From Yersinia massiliensis CCUG 53443 (GTDB taxonomy: Bacteria > Pseudomonadota > Gammaproteobacteria > Enterobacterales > Enterobacteriaceae), in the NCBI RefSeq assembly GCF_000312485.1, contig NZ_HE997645.1, positions 450,239 to 514,238 on the forward strand: DNA of 64,000 nt, written 5' to 3'. The notes below the pieces were generated by a model, which saw only the letters and a program-made list of their open reading frames with translations, did no database searches and had not been told where the DNA came from. Below are positions 27,801 to 36,635 of this stretch, one piece after another (within the stretch, counting starts at the first letter, position 1; every line of letters starts with the position of its first letter). Both the position numbers and the translations under genes were made by a program.

Positions 27801-30800
27801 ATATCGCCGCTGTTAGCGGTGATATTGATCCCTTGGGCTTGTGTATGGCTATCCGTCAGATCAACCCGACTCCCCGTTAACGCCATCGCCCCTGCTGCCA
27901 GAGATTGCCCTTGCGCGGTTAAATCCTGACGAGTCATCACCACCAGATCACCGGTATCCGTCAGGTGACCATCGCTCTGCACGCCAGCACCCAATAGGCT
28001 ACCGCTGTCGCTCTTGAGTTGCTGCGCTTGAACGTCAACATTGCCTTTGGCGAAGATAGCGCCACTGCGGTTATCAAGATAACTCGCCAGATTCAGGTTG
28101 AAATCCGTTATCCCCGTTTGGGCGATAACCCCACCAAGGTTAGAGAGTGCTTGCGCGGTGAGGGTGATTTGCTCGGCGATCACGTTGCCTTTATCGGTAC
28201 TCAGAAGTGACGCAGTGCTGGCAGATAACTGCGTTGCGGCTTTAACCAGCGCACCCGTTAAATTCAGATCCCCCGCCCCCGCAGCCAAGTTGATGGCATT
28301 GGCCTGAGTTTTACTGCCCGCGACATCAATCCCGCGACCAGAGAGCGCCAAGTCGCCCACGGCAATATTTTGCCCTTGAGCGATCAAGGCTTGGTCAGTA
28401 TTGAGCGTTAAATTACCGCTGCTGGCACGACTGCCGTCTGCTTTTAATCCGGCCCCGAGCAAAGAGGTACTTCCGCTGAGCAAGTCGTTTGCGTGCAGTT
28501 GGAGATCCCCTTGCGCGGCAATTAACCCGCTGTTACTGGCGTTCCCCTGCACGGTTAATTGCCCGATGCCCGCGGCATAGATAGCGCCATTGTTCAGCAG
28601 GCTATCCGTGTTCAATGACAAGTTCTGCCCCGCCAGTAGAGCACTGCTGTTATCGGCATTGGTGTTATTGACACTGAGCGCCGCCAACTGCATATCCCGC
28701 CCAGCTTCCAGTTTATGCTGATTAATCAATGCGCCACTGGTGCTAAAGCGCAAGTCACGCCCCGCCGTGATACGCGCGCCGGTCTGGTGAGTGAAATCAC
28801 TTTGCAGATTGACCTGTAAATCCGTCGCCGCGGCAACCTCCCCGTTGCTGTTAACCCATTTTCCAAGATTGAGTTGGATATTCTCCGCATGCAATTTGCC
28901 GCCACGGTTATTCAGCGTTTGTTCCGGATCGGCTGCCGCAGTGACCGCGAGTGTACCGGGGGTTATCAGGGTCGCGTCTTGAGTTGAGATACCGCCGTCA
29001 CGGGCATTAATCGCAATATTACTGGCTTGAGTCTGGCTACCGGTCAGGTCAATACTCGCACCGGATAACGTCATATCCCCCGCAGCGACATTCTGCCCTT
29101 GAGCCATCAATGCTTGGCGAGTTGCCACCTGTAAATCGCCGTGCCGAGCCAATTTGCCATCGCTTTGTACGCCCGCCCCTAGCAGGCTGTTACCATTGCT
29201 GGTCAAGGTTTCGGCTTGAAGCGAGAGTTGGCGACTCGAGAGAATCTTGCCGCCACGGTTATCCAGCGCACCGGCCAGATTCAGGTTAAAATCTGCTGCT
29301 CCCGTTTGCGCTATCACGCCGCCCACATTGGAGAGTGAATGAGCGTCGAGCGTCATTTGTTCGGCAATCAAACGGGCGCTGTCAGTGCGTAACATCGAGG
29401 CGGTCGAGGCGGACAGTTGGTTGGCCGACAAGTCTGCTCCCGTGAGATCGATTTCGCCGCCTTGGGCGCTGAGCGCCAAATCCCCGCTTTGCGTTTGGCT
29501 GCCACTAAGATCGAGGCTTTGCCCCGTAAAGTGCTGCGCCGTCCCGCTGATATTTTTTCCTTGCGCGAGTAATTTTCCGCTGGCTTCAACACGCAGTGTG
29601 CCGCTGGTAATGCGGCTGTTGTCGGACTTAACGCCTGCCCCTAAGACCGAGTGGCGGCTGCTGTTGACTTCCGCGGCGCGCAGCGAAGTGTCACCGGCGG
29701 CGGCGATGGTGCCGGTGTTACTGAGTTTGCCTGCCGTAGTGAGTTGGGTGTTGCCCTGTGCATACAGCACGCCCGCGTTTTCTATCTCGCCAGTGGTCTT
29801 CACCGTCAGTTGTTGGGCGCTGTTGATCTGGCCGCTGTTGACCAGCATGCCATCCGCCGTGATGGTGATATCACCCGCTGAGGCACCTATCTCACCAGCA
29901 TTGCGCACCCCAACACCACTTTCCGTGCCGATCAGGCGAATTTTACCGGCATACATGCCGCCTAAATTGACGACATCCACGGCCACCGTGGGGCGCGGGC
30001 TGCCATCGGCGGCTTTGGTATTAATGTTTTGGTGCGCAGCATCCACCTGATTGCGGCCGGTGGTGACATTCAGGTCATTGGCCCACAAGCTGGCATTCAC
30101 TTTGACGGAGCGGGCAATCAGGTCGGTATGGTCCTGACGGCTGCTGTCCATGCTAGCGCCTTGGACGATAATCTCGCCGCGCTCAACATCGTAACCGGTC
30201 AGTTGGCCGTTATTCAGTTGCACCTGACCGGTGGTCAGCGTGGCGCGGTTCGCGTTGATAAAACCACAGCCTTCGCATGTAATGCCGGCGGGGTTGGCGA
30301 TCACCACCTGCGCTTTACGGCCCGCCACCTCGATATAGCCGTTGAGTTTGCTGGGGTCGCGGCTGTTCACTTCATTGAGGATAATGCTGGCCTCGCCCCG
30401 CGCCAGCCACGGGTTAGCGTCAACAAAACCGCCAAGCTGGGTCTGATTGACTCCGTGGCCGTTATTGAGGATCACGCCGCGATTATCGACATCAAACTGG
30501 CTGTAGACGTTGCGGGAAACCCCGCCACTGCTGGGCGTTTGAATATTGACCTGCGGCGTGCCGTTGGCACTGCTGATAATGGTGGGCTGCTGACCGGCGG
30601 GCGCACCGGCATCGGCCACAATATCCGCCTGAGCCGAGAGTGAGACGCAGCCTAACGCCAGTAGCAGACTAAAACTCAACGACGATAAGGCACTGATGCA
30701 GCGGCGTTGCACATGGCCCACACCGGAGGATGGCGATGAGGTGGCCCGACCGGAAGCCGCGATATCCGCGACCACCATCAACAGGCCTCGCGCCTTGTTG

Positions 30801-30829
30801 AAGACGATTCGGTACAGGTTTTTATTCAT
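21833..30829 (-). CDS. cdiA: Contact-dependent inhibition effector CdiA / FhaB-type adhesin with EndoU toxin tip
   Basis: An intact 2998-residue exoprotein. The extended signal peptide MNKNLYRIVFNKARG leads to a TPS secretion domain with VIANPAGITCEGCGFINANR and LTTGQ, then long FHA repeats, a middle region, a second FHA repeat block, a pretoxin region and VENN at residues 2734-2737. The last about 120 residues resemble the EndoU nuclease fold: GGHNANAF (His about 2882), SETHSGIKG (His about 2903) and a downstream Lys, as in CDI toxins that cut tRNA. CdiB exports it; the tip is delivered to touching cells. Residues spanning 23181-24568 are duplicated in the orphan module downstream. Target RNA is not determinable here. 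Confidence 0.92.
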   Translation of the reverse strand: MNKNLYRIVFNKARGLLMVVADIAASGRATSSPSSGVGHVQRRCISALSSLSFSLLLALGCVSLSAQADIVADAGAPAGQQPTIISSANGTPQVNIQTPSSGGVSRNVYSQFDVDNRGVILNNGHGVNQTQLGGFVDANPWLARGEASIILNEVNSRDPSKLNGYIEVAGRKAQVVIANPAGITCEGCGFINANRATLTTGQVQLNNGQLTGYDVERGEIIVQGASMDSSRQDHTDLIARSVKVNASLWANDLNVTTGRNQVDAAHQNINTKAADGSPRPTVAVDVVNLGGMYAGKIRLIGTESGVGVRNAGEIGASAGDITITADGMLVNSGQINSAQQLTVKTTGEIENAGVLYAQGNTQLTTAGKLSNTGTIAAAGDTSLRAAEVNSSRHSVLGAGVKSDNSRITSGTLRVEASGKLLAQGKNISGTAQHFTGQSLDLSGSQTQSGDLALSAQGGEIDLTGADLSANQLSASTASMLRTDSARLIAEQMTLDAHSLSNVGGVIAQTGAADFNLNLAGALDNRGGKILSSRQLSLQAETLTSNGNSLLGAGVQSDGKLARHGDLQVATRQALMAQGQNVAAGDMTLSGASIDLTGSQTQASNIAINARDGGISTQDATLITPGTLAVTAAADPEQTLNNRGGKLHAENIQLNLGKWVNSNGEVAAATDLQVNLQSDFTHQTGARITAGRDLRFSTSGALINQHKLEAGRDMQLAALSVNNTNADNSSALLAGQNLSLNTDSLLNNGAIYAAGIGQLTVQGNASNSGLIAAQGDLQLHANDLLSGSTSLLGAGLKADGSRASSGNLTLNTDQALIAQGQNIAVGDLALSGRGIDVAGSKTQANAINLAAGAGDLNLTGALVKAATQLSASTASLLSTDKGNVIAEQITLTAQALSNLGGVIAQTGITDFNLNLASYLDNRSGAIFAKGNVDVQAQQLKSDSGSLLGAGVQSDGHLTDTGDLVVMTRQDLTAQGQSLAAGAMALTGSRVDLTDSHTQAQGINITANSGDISTQRANIVSLGSLTLNAGANATQTLNNQGGALAANNIALNLGWFDSSAGKMTASQDLTIGLQGDFSNLAGSTLQAGRDLTFKTSGAFTNDGQILAGRKLSTDSNSLLNTGKINAAQAELTTAGALINRGEIFSSGQLDTDSSTLLNSGTLISATATLKARERITNTGPHALIGATEVNGTLALLAPVIENSDTVTNTDTAPTTTLLGMGKIILAGGQDSSGNHQTAAQVLNISGLIESGKDLLVYANTLTNRRHILTANTEFVTGETVSGTAYWTAENPNIPGGRYAEPPHGGSMNSDYIGTNYTSTSAYNSIDKISPEAQLLAGGNLTPHVNTLENFWSKVSAQGEIDLTGVTLQQDGWAGQQRLIERTTSTGEWRYRTYKGNLWGTGWGPEVKEQATNQYASSLTTKTISGSGTTISNGANPGTVAPPTERDSSGKNIALEFNGISLALPSGGLYQLSAGNNTPTAGDKLSLDSINHLPPLDPNVDRAGLTPPDRTVNTGYLIETNPAFADLNHWKGSDYFLQQVNSDPALIHKRLGDNAYEQRLVRDQVLALTGQAVTHDYSSAQAQFEQLFASGLEYSKTFNIALGTHISAEQMAALTTNMVLMETREVAGETVLVPVVYLAGIKAGELQANGALIAAENITLTDVQGFNNSGAMIATHNLNLSMAQDITLTSNGGLLQAGNNMLLSTLNSDIDLTGTRLNATNLQLDSGRDLILRTGSEQLSSNNGSVWRDQSLLGPLASLNISNNAVINTERDFIQQGAGLNVGKDLQINTGGDWLLNTVQTRDQISSNYGHGTATSEHIRHLGSEVNVGGALTANVDNLTAVGANIQAGTMDVQAQNINLSAATDSLQVTGESSSKRHKGTIDLYDETLIGSQLSAKGDINLKTAQDINLSASGIQTDGALKLAAGGDVILTTQAEQHDEQRIHEGKKRGLASTTTTRTEDSIHQTWAVGSLLSAGSIDASAKNIAVTGSQVVADNDIHLRAQDNITIGTAQQSQSESHLFEQKKSGLMSTGGIGVTVGSNSTKMTDTGQSISNVGSTVGSVLGNVSMTAGEDLIVQGSDVLAGKDISLTGQNVVIVAAENQSTQTHIVEQKSSGLTLALSGAVGSALNTAVTAAKDASEESNGRLAALKGVKAALGGVQAVQAGQLVQAQGGDSASMFGVSISLGAQKSSSQQQQEQTSVTGSTLTAGNNLFINATGDGNPANSGDIVVQGSQLKAGGDTTLDAARDVLLLGAASTQKTDGSNRSSGGSVGVSVGIGGSGGGLSIFANANNGQGKEHGDGTFWTETQIDSGGKLSLSSGRDTALIGAQANGETVKMDVGRDLLLQSQQDSDNYDSKQTSVSGGVSVAVIGAGGSANLSMSRDKLHSNYDSVQEQSGIFAGKGGFDITVGEHTQLDGAVIASTADKSKNSLDTGTLGFSNIENKADFKAEHQGGSLSTGGPVGSDLLSNLGSVVLSGLGNNGHAEGTTQAAIADGTITIRDTDKQQQNADDLSRDTDNANGSIGPIFDKEKEQNRLKEAQLIGEIGGQAMDIARTQGDIMGLETALKANPALKGDAEALRETKEYKAEMKKYGTGSALQQGIQAATAAIQGLAGGDMAKALAGASAPYLAEVIHNMTLDPTRKGGVNTEANLMAHAVLGAVVAQVNGNSALAGASGAVMGEYIAQQMYPGIAREDLTEEQRQTLSALGTLAAGLAGGLAGGSTADTVAGAQAGKNAVENNALYPNDFGKGMADIGMSQTSLGASMLQSGASPDEIIAALVKNAQGDMPEGQDAVKGLLTAWGEFFGVPVSALTAHGEMTPERAAEIIASGVPTSEAKLVQYVFAKAFLAVTKAAYPEGINFNINQKIHLANVDGFTQKSGISGGHNANAFYDAAKQYDVKIVSETHSGIKGITEVKYQVPTKDRAGNLTGEYKATVETKTIYDPNVFTDQKMLELGQQAATKGYKDAMASKNGQASVVIDGISFRIYVDKTTGMVRNYHPN
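23181..24568 (-). repeat. Copy A of 1.39-kb CdiA repeat (main gene)
   Basis: This is the in-gene partner of 19504-20891, in the same orientation and of equal length. It covers the end of the second FHA repeat block up to the codons for DIARTQG. Exchange between the two copies would delete the EndoU tip and its cdiI and attach the orphan tip in frame. Confidence 0.9.
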
Positions 30830-30865
30830 CAGTCATCCCAGAAATTATGTTATTTATGAGTCGCA

Positions 30866-32590
30866 TCAGTATTGCCAGTTCAGGCTAAAGCCCAGCGTTA
30901 CCGAGTCAGTTTTAAACCCCTCGGGCTTGGAGAGCGGTTTGCCGGCAAACAGGTCATAGTGGGTGTTCAGGACCTTGCCGCGAACGCCCACGACACTGCC
31001 CGCCAGATGGTGGCCCACCAGATAAGGGTCACTGCGCCCGCCCACTTCGCCGTAATCGACGCCGACATATAACTCATGTCCGGGCTGGGGCGTGTACCAA
31101 CCCAGATCGTTGCGCACTGTCCAGCCGCGATCAGCGTTGAGGGTGCGTTCACCATCGAAGCCGCGCACCGTCCAACGGCCGCCAATAGCGAACTGATCCT
31201 GCGGGGTCAGTGGCGTGTTGGTGCTCTGACGTTGGTATTGCAGGTTGTAATGGAATTGCTGTGTCGCGAGGGCAAAAGGCACATCCAGTTGCGCATTCAG
31301 TCGCAGAATTTTGCTTAGTGCAGTGGCTTCGCCGAAATACTCTTCCTGCGCCGGTACGGCCCCAAACCAGCGGGTGCCGCGCTGATAACTGATCCCCGCG
31401 TCCAGTGTGGACTGCGCGATAAAGTGACGATGTTGTAGCCCGACGCGCCAAGCAGAGGTGCGGCGGCGCTGGACTTCCACTTCGGTATCATTGATGTAGT
31501 TTTTCGATGAGCGGGTCAGCACATCGTAGGTGAAGGTGGTTTTCTGGCTGGCGTTGCGGTGCAGTAAACGGCTGAGTTGCAGCGTCACATTGTCGCTTTC
31601 ACCCCGATAGTGATAGTCACCGTTGAGGCCCGCTACCGTTTGGTGGTAGTCATAGCTGCTGGCGGTAATACCTGCGGTCCAGTAACCGAACGGCAGAGAG
31701 TAATGGCCTGTCAGGTTGTTGGTGCCTTTCTCGCCCCGATTTTTAATGGAGCCGCCGGCAGAAACATAAAACTGGTCACTTAGGGATAAAGGATTATCGA
31801 GAAACAGCGTTGCACCGCCTTGATAACGGCCGGTGCTGCGCGTGCCGGAGTCATCCAGTGAGGCGGCCAACCGCCACATTTTGCTCTGCTTCCAGCTCAG
31901 GGCGATATCCGTCTCACCGGGGGCATCGCCGGGGATCAACTCCATACTGGCTTGCACCGTGGGGATGCGCTGGAGATTTTCCAGCCCCTGCTCGATATCG
32001 CGCAGATCCAACAGGTGACCGGCGCGGGCAGGGAAGGCGGTGAACAGCGTGACATGGCGGTCACTCTCGGGTGTCAGTGCCACGTGGCGTATCTTGCCGG
32101 GCACCACGTGTAGTGCCAGCGTGCCACGGTTCAAATCTTGCTGCGGGGCCAGCACGCGGGTGGTGACATAACCGTGGTCGATCAGGCGGTTCTGCATCTC
32201 GCTCATCAGCAGGTTAATGCCTTTCGCGCCCAAACAGTGGCCTTGCGCCTGACTGGCCAGCCGTTGCAACGGTAACCAGCGCGGTAATGGCTCGGTACCC
32301 GTGAGTGTCACGTGGTCAATCGCAAAGCAAGGTTTCTCGATGGGAAAAACCAGTCGCCCCAGAGACGCGGTGGGTTCGGATAAACGCACATCCGGCGCTG
32401 AAGGCGAGAGGCGTTCTTCCAAAGCACGTTGCCGTTCTTGTTGGTGAATACCTTGTTGAACAGAAGGTAATTGTTGAGCTGAGGGTAATTGCTGAACAGC
32501 AGGTAATTCTGCGCAGTAGCTGGCGGAAGGAATAGCTACCACAAGCAATAATATGCCAGCTATTAATATAGAATAATTGAAACGAGACAC
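30866..32590 (-). CDS. cdiB: Two-partner secretion outer-membrane transporter CdiB (TpsB)
   Basis: A 574-residue Omp85/TpsB-type barrel beginning at GTG 32590 with GAAGGA upstream. A signal peptide ([20 protein letters not shown]) is followed by a Gln-rich segment, POTRA domains ([11 protein letters not shown] and [23 protein letters not shown]) and a 16-strand barrel with the family motif [15 protein letters not shown] and terminal aromatic FSLNWQY. It exports CdiA through recognition of its TPS domain. It lies 36 bases upstream of cdiA, giving the normal cdiBAI order. Confidence 0.93.
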   Translation of the reverse strand: MSRFNYSILIAGILLLVVAIPSASYCAELPAVQQLPSAQQLPSVQQGIHQQERQRALEERLSPSAPDVRLSEPTASLGRLVFPIEKPCFAIDHVTLTGTEPLPRWLPLQRLASQAQGHCLGAKGINLLMSEMQNRLIDHGYVTTRVLAPQQDLNRGTLALHVVPGKIRHVALTPESDRHVTLFTAFPARAGHLLDLRDIEQGLENLQRIPTVQASMELIPGDAPGETDIALSWKQSKMWRLAASLDDSGTRSTGRYQGGATLFLDNPLSLSDQFYVSAGGSIKNRGEKGTNNLTGHYSLPFGYWTAGITASSYDYHQTVAGLNGDYHYRGESDNVTLQLSRLLHRNASQKTTFTYDVLTRSSKNYINDTEVEVQRRRTSAWRVGLQHRHFIAQSTLDAGISYQRGTRWFGAVPAQEEYFGEATALSKILRLNAQLDVPFALATQQFHYNLQYQRQSTNTPLTPQDQFAIGGRWTVRGFDGERTLNADRGWTVRNDLGWYTPQPGHELYVGVDYGEVGGRSDPYLVGHHLAGSVVGVRGKVLNTHYDLFAGKPLSKPEGFKTDSVTLGFSLNWQY

Positions 32591-33184
32591 ACAGAAAGTC
32601 CTTCACCAATATTTAAAGGGATATAAATATAAAAATAATTTTTCGCAATTATGACTGCAGCAATGTCATTTACAATCTGTTTTGATAACCAATAAATAAG
32701 AATAATAAAATGTAAATCACAAAAATAGAAAATACCGTGCAAAAAACATCGTAATAATAAAAATATTGATTTGCAACAAATAAACATTAACTAAATTTAA
32801 GAATAACGGTAGAAACAAAATTACCACGACAAAAACAAGCAAATAACCTCATGTTTTTATTGACTTAATTATCAATTTGGCATGATGAAAACTGAGGTGA
32901 AAACATCATTATAACGTATAAAAACAGCCTCGATTGAAATGATAATACGACAGCATAGTTGGGCTAAAATAATAATACCGACATCTATTTAATATAATAG
33001 TCATTTTGGTTATTAATATTCACATAATAGAAAGTTATTAAATAAAAATGACGAATGGATAATATGACAATATTTAATCCTGACAATTCTAGTGACGACA
33101 ACATTAAATGCAATTAACCCTTTAATCTCAACCGCAGAATAGAGCGGTGATAACGTTGATTTCGTCTAACCGATAAAAAAAGGA
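32591..33184. promoter_or_regulatory. AT-rich gap upstream of cdiB and downstream of nikE-like gene
   Basis: This 594-base region lacks a supportable gene. Being upstream of leftward cdiB, it should hold the CDI promoter. A plausible minus-strand core is TTGCGA with TATATT-like sequence 32625-32660, but this is weak. The low G+C content resembles the other borders of the CDI region. Confidence 0.35.
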
Positions 33185-33943
33185 CTAAAATGTCATCACA
33201 CTGGCGAGTAATTTACGCGCATAATCATGGCGTACAGCATGTAACTCATCGACCAGCGCCTGTTCCACCACCTGCCCCTGATAGAAAAATAGCACTCTGT
33301 CGCATAAATAGGCGGCAGCCTGAATGTCGTGGGTGATAAAAAAGTAAGTGATCTTAAGTTCTTTTTTCAGTTCGAGGAGTAGTTCCAGAATTTGAACTTG
33401 AGAAGGGATATCCAGTGAGCTGATCGCTTCATCCAGTACAATAAAACGTGGCTGAGTCGCTATCGCGCGTGCGATACACAAACGCTGGATTTGGCCGCCT
33501 GATAACTCATGGGGATAGCGTACCCGCAGCTTTTCCGCTAATCCAACCCGCTGCATCACCTCACTGACTCTCTGGCTGATTTGCGGGGGAGTCAGCAACC
33601 TTTGTGCCTGTAACGGCTCAGTGATAGCTTGCCACACGGTCATATTCGGGTTTATCGAAGAGGTGTAATCCTGAAATACAGCGCTGAGGGTATTGCGGCG
33701 AGTTTGTGCTGCGCGGACGGGCTTACCGGCTAGTCTCACTGTGCCACTGTCTGGGGATTCAATGCCCAGCAGTAAACGCCCTAATGTACTTTTACCGCTG
33801 CCACTTTCCCCCACTAAACCGAGGCATTCGCCTTCCATGATGGAAAATGACACCTGATCAATCACCCGTCTATGCTTTTTAAACCAAAAATGGCTGTCCG
33901 ACAGTGGGTAACTTTTTGATAGCGACTTAACCTCAACGAGCAT
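33185..33943 (-). CDS. Nickel/metallophore ABC importer ATPase (NikE-like)
   Basis: A 252-residue ABC ATPase with Walker A GESGSGKST, signature LSGGQIQ, Walker B FIVLDEAISSLD and the switch His in FITHDIQ. It belongs to the peptide/nickel-transporter group. It is the last gene of the leftward operon and overlaps the preceding ATPase gene by 11 bases. With its partner it should energise the two permeases. It resembles NikE and CntF; substrate is inferred from the binding protein. Confidence 0.85.
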   Translation of the reverse strand: MLVEVKSLSKSYPLSDSHFWFKKHRRVIDQVSFSIMEGECLGLVGESGSGKSTLGRLLLGIESPDSGTVRLAGKPVRAAQTRRNTLSAVFQDYTSSINPNMTVWQAITEPLQAQRLLTPPQISQRVSEVMQRVGLAEKLRVRYPHELSGGQIQRLCIARAIATQPRFIVLDEAISSLDIPSQVQILELLLELKKELKITYFFITHDIQAAAYLCDRVLFFYQGQVVEQALVDELHAVRHDYARKLLASVMTF

Positions 33944-34751
33944 GATTGCTTCTATCCATAATCTGATTAAACCGCCGACTCAATGCGGTCCGTGTTTCCA
34001 CCAAATACTGGGTATAAGGGTGTTGGGGGTGACAAAATATCTGTTCAGTTAAGCCGGATTCAACCACTTGCCCTTCTTTCATCACCAATATGCGTTGCGC
34101 AATACGCCGCACCACCGCGAGATCATGTGAAACAAAAATCATCGAGGAAGACGTTTGTTGGCGCAAGCGGGTAAACAGTTCGATCACTTCATATTGCGTA
34201 ATACAGTCCAATGCCGTGGTAGGTTCGTCGGCAATGATCACATCCGGCTTCAGTGCCAACGTGAGGGCAATCATCACTCGTTGCAACATCCCACCGGAGA
34301 GTTGATGCGGATATTTTTTGCAGATTTCAGCGGGATGGCGCAATTGTACCTGCTCCAACATGGCGTGAGTTTTGACTTGCAATTGCGCTGAAGAATAGCG
34401 GCCGTGCGCGAGCAATGTCTCTGCAATCTGGCTCCCAATGGTATACAAGGGATCAAATGCGCTCATCGCATCTTGCATGACCATTCCCAGTTGGCGGCCA
34501 CGTAATTGGCCCCACTGAGCGGATTTCATGCCTTGACGCGATTGCCCTCGAAAGCAAATATCCCCCTGCACATTGAGACTCGGGGTCACCAATCCAAGAA
34601 TGGCATGACATATCATACTCTTGCCGCAGCCACTCTCGCCGACGATAGCCAAGCACTCATTCTCAGCCAGATTGAATGACACATCAGAAATTAGGCGATT
34701 ACCAGTGTGTGGTTCGGTGACGCAGAGGTGATTGACCGTTAATAATGTCAT
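33933..34751 (-). CDS. Nickel/metallophore ABC importer ATPase (NikD-like)
   Basis: A 272-residue ATPase with Walker A GESGCGKSM, signature LSGGM, Walker B VIIADEPTTALD and FVSHDLAVV. The QHPYTQYLVETR C-terminal block is typical of the oligopeptide/nickel family. Its start codon directly follows the permease stop (TGAATG). It pairs with the NikE-like ATPase. Confidence 0.86.
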   Translation of the reverse strand: MTLLTVNHLCVTEPHTGNRLISDVSFNLAENECLAIVGESGCGKSMICHAILGLVTPSLNVQGDICFRGQSRQGMKSAQWGQLRGRQLGMVMQDAMSAFDPLYTIGSQIAETLLAHGRYSSAQLQVKTHAMLEQVQLRHPAEICKKYPHQLSGGMLQRVMIALTLALKPDVIIADEPTTALDCITQYEVIELFTRLRQQTSSSMIFVSHDLAVVRRIAQRILVMKEGQVVESGLTEQIFCHPQHPYTQYLVETRTALSRRFNQIMDRSNHAR

Positions 34752-35606
34752 TCAATTATCCACCGATGAAGAGTGTGATTGTGACGAGGGCACTAGCGCG
34801 TCACGCAAAAAATCACCAATAAAGTTAAAGGCCGCGACCACCGTCACGACGGCAATCCCTGCGGGTAGCATCAATGTCGGGTGGCTAAACATGACGTTTT
34901 TGGCTTCGTTAAGCATCACTCCCCACTCTGGTGTGGGAGGCTGCACCCCTAGCCCCAAGAAGGATAATGCGGAGATGGTGAGAATGACGCTCCCCATATC
35001 CGTCGTGGCCAGCACGATTATCTCAGCCGCGGTGACCGGTAAAAGATGTTTCAGCATAATATGCCGGTCAGAACAGGCGATCACTTTGGCATAACGAATA
35101 TAATTTTTATCACTGTACTGCACCACAACGCCACGGATCATGCGCGCATACCAAGCCCACTTAATCACCACTATCGCCAGAATAATATTGTTAATCCCTG
35201 GCCCCAACATGCCCACGATAGCAAAAATCATCACCTCACTGGGGAACGACAGCATCATGTCACAAAGGCGCATTAGCCACTCGTCAATCCTGCCGCGAAA
35301 GTAGCCCGCAATAAGGCCAACCACGGTGCCAAAAAGAATGGTCACTAACATGGCAAACAGTGACAAAAATACCGTGGTGCGAATGCCATAAAGCAGACGC
35401 GAGAGCACGTCTCGCCCTAGATTATCTGTCCCTAAGAGATGGTTCAGGCTCATCGGCTGATATTTGTGACGTATCGCCGTCAACGTGGGATCTTGTGGGG
35501 CGAGCCACGGGGCAAAGATCCCCGCGAATAGGATCAGAACAAGGAGGGTTAAGCAGCAAAAGGCCATAGGATCGGCCCGCAAGCGTTGCCACAGCATACG
35601 CATCAT
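34752..35606 (-). CDS. Nickel/metallophore ABC permease (NikC-like)
   Basis: A 284-residue permease with about six membrane segments and the EAA-type loop (SALSFLGLGVQPPTPEWGVM) typical of the DppC/NikC family. ATG 35606 is preferred since it overlaps the previous stop as ATGA; the longer frame to 35642 would overlap by 40 bases. It follows the NikB-like permease and would form a heterodimer with it. Confidence 0.87.
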   Translation of the reverse strand: MMRMLWQRLRADPMAFCCLTLLVLILFAGIFAPWLAPQDPTLTAIRHKYQPMSLNHLLGTDNLGRDVLSRLLYGIRTTVFLSLFAMLVTILFGTVVGLIAGYFRGRIDEWLMRLCDMMLSFPSEVMIFAIVGMLGPGINNIILAIVVIKWAWYARMIRGVVVQYSDKNYIRYAKVIACSDRHIMLKHLLPVTAAEIIVLATTDMGSVILTISALSFLGLGVQPPTPEWGVMLNEAKNVMFSHPTLMLPAGIAVVTVVAAFNFIGDFLRDALVPSSQSHSSSVDN

Positions 35607-36541
35607 CGGTGAGCCCCAAAACCGATACGAGGATCGATCCACACCTGAATGATATCAACCACAAAATTGAATGTGACAAATAGCAGAGCCATTAACAGGA
35701 TATAAGCTTGGATGAGAGGATAGTCACGGTTAAATATCGCCGAGACACATAAGCGCCCTATCCCTGGCCAAGCGAATATATTCTCAACCACAATGGTGCC
35801 AGCAATTAACTTAGGAATACTCATGCCCAACGCGATGAGTGTTGAATGTAATGAGTTAACCAGAACATGCTTGCCGATAATACGCCGTTCACTCAGTCCC
35901 CTCATGCGAGCATAGCGAACATAATTTTGTTGTAGGTTAGTCAGCACACTGCTGCGAATTAACCGCATGTAAGTGCCAACATATGCCAGCGAGAGTGTTA
36001 ACGCGGGCAAAATAACGGATGTTGTTTCCATCATTCCGCCCACGGGCAACAGATCCCAATACAGGCTAAATAGCCAAATTAATAATAATCCCATCCAATA
36101 GCTGGGCACTGCTGTCAACACGAATAAAATAGCACGCACGCCCTTATCAAGCCGCGTTCCAGCCAGTAACGCACTCATCATCCCCAATGAGAGTGATAGC
36201 AGCATGATGATACCCAGTGAATAGGATGCGAGCTTCAACGTTGCAGGTAAAGCCAATAGAAACTCATGCAGTACAGGCTTGCGAGTGATAAACGAAGTGC
36301 CCAAATCAAGTTGTAGACTGCGTCCTAGCCAAGAGAAATATTGGCTCAGAAAAGACTTATCCAACCCTAACTCGTGCTGCATGGCGGCGATAGCTTCATC
36401 CGTGGGGACAATCTCATTCACTCGCAGTGCAACTTCAGCGGGATTTGACGGCGACAAGCTCATTAAGGCAAATGCCACGAAAGAGATCATTAACACCAGT
36501 GGGATCATCAGCAACAATCGTCGGATCAAATAGTGGCGCAT
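35603..36541 (-). CDS. Nickel/metallophore ABC permease (NikB-like)
   Basis: A 312-residue membrane protein of the DppB/NikB family with the opening MRHYLIRRLLLMIPLVLMIS, six predicted helices and the conserved loop near AWPGIGRLCVSAIFNRDYP. It begins 94 bases after the binding-protein stop, with a hairpin between them, and is translationally coupled to the next permease. Confidence 0.88.
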   Translation of the reverse strand: MRHYLIRRLLLMIPLVLMISFVAFALMSLSPSNPAEVALRVNEIVPTDEAIAAMQHELGLDKSFLSQYFSWLGRSLQLDLGTSFITRKPVLHEFLLALPATLKLASYSLGIIMLLSLSLGMMSALLAGTRLDKGVRAILFVLTAVPSYWMGLLLIWLFSLYWDLLPVGGMMETTSVILPALTLSLAYVGTYMRLIRSSVLTNLQQNYVRYARMRGLSERRIIGKHVLVNSLHSTLIALGMSIPKLIAGTIVVENIFAWPGIGRLCVSAIFNRDYPLIQAYILLMALLFVTFNFVVDIIQVWIDPRIGFGAHR

Positions 36542-36566
36542 TTCCTCTCCCGTTATTGATAATCCC

Positions 36567-36604
36567 AGGGTAATAGGGTGAAACTCTCATCACTCTATTA
36601 CCCT
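36567..36604 (-). other. Intercistronic hairpin between nikA-like and nikB-like genes
   Basis: A perfect 10-base inverted repeat, AGGGTAATAG (36567-36576) with CTATTACCCT (36595-36604), has an 18-base loop. No U-run follows on the minus strand, so it is not a standard terminator. It may protect or attenuate mRNA so that the binding protein is made in excess over the permease. Confidence 0.6.
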
Positions 36605-36635
36605 ATTTACCCTATCAACTCTCTCTCTATAGCAA

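Noticed and set aside
22739..30643. Many open frames on the plus strand across the CdiA gene
   Set aside because: They mirror the GC-skewed repeats of the long opposite gene, repeat with the same duplicated segments and lack start signals or family features.
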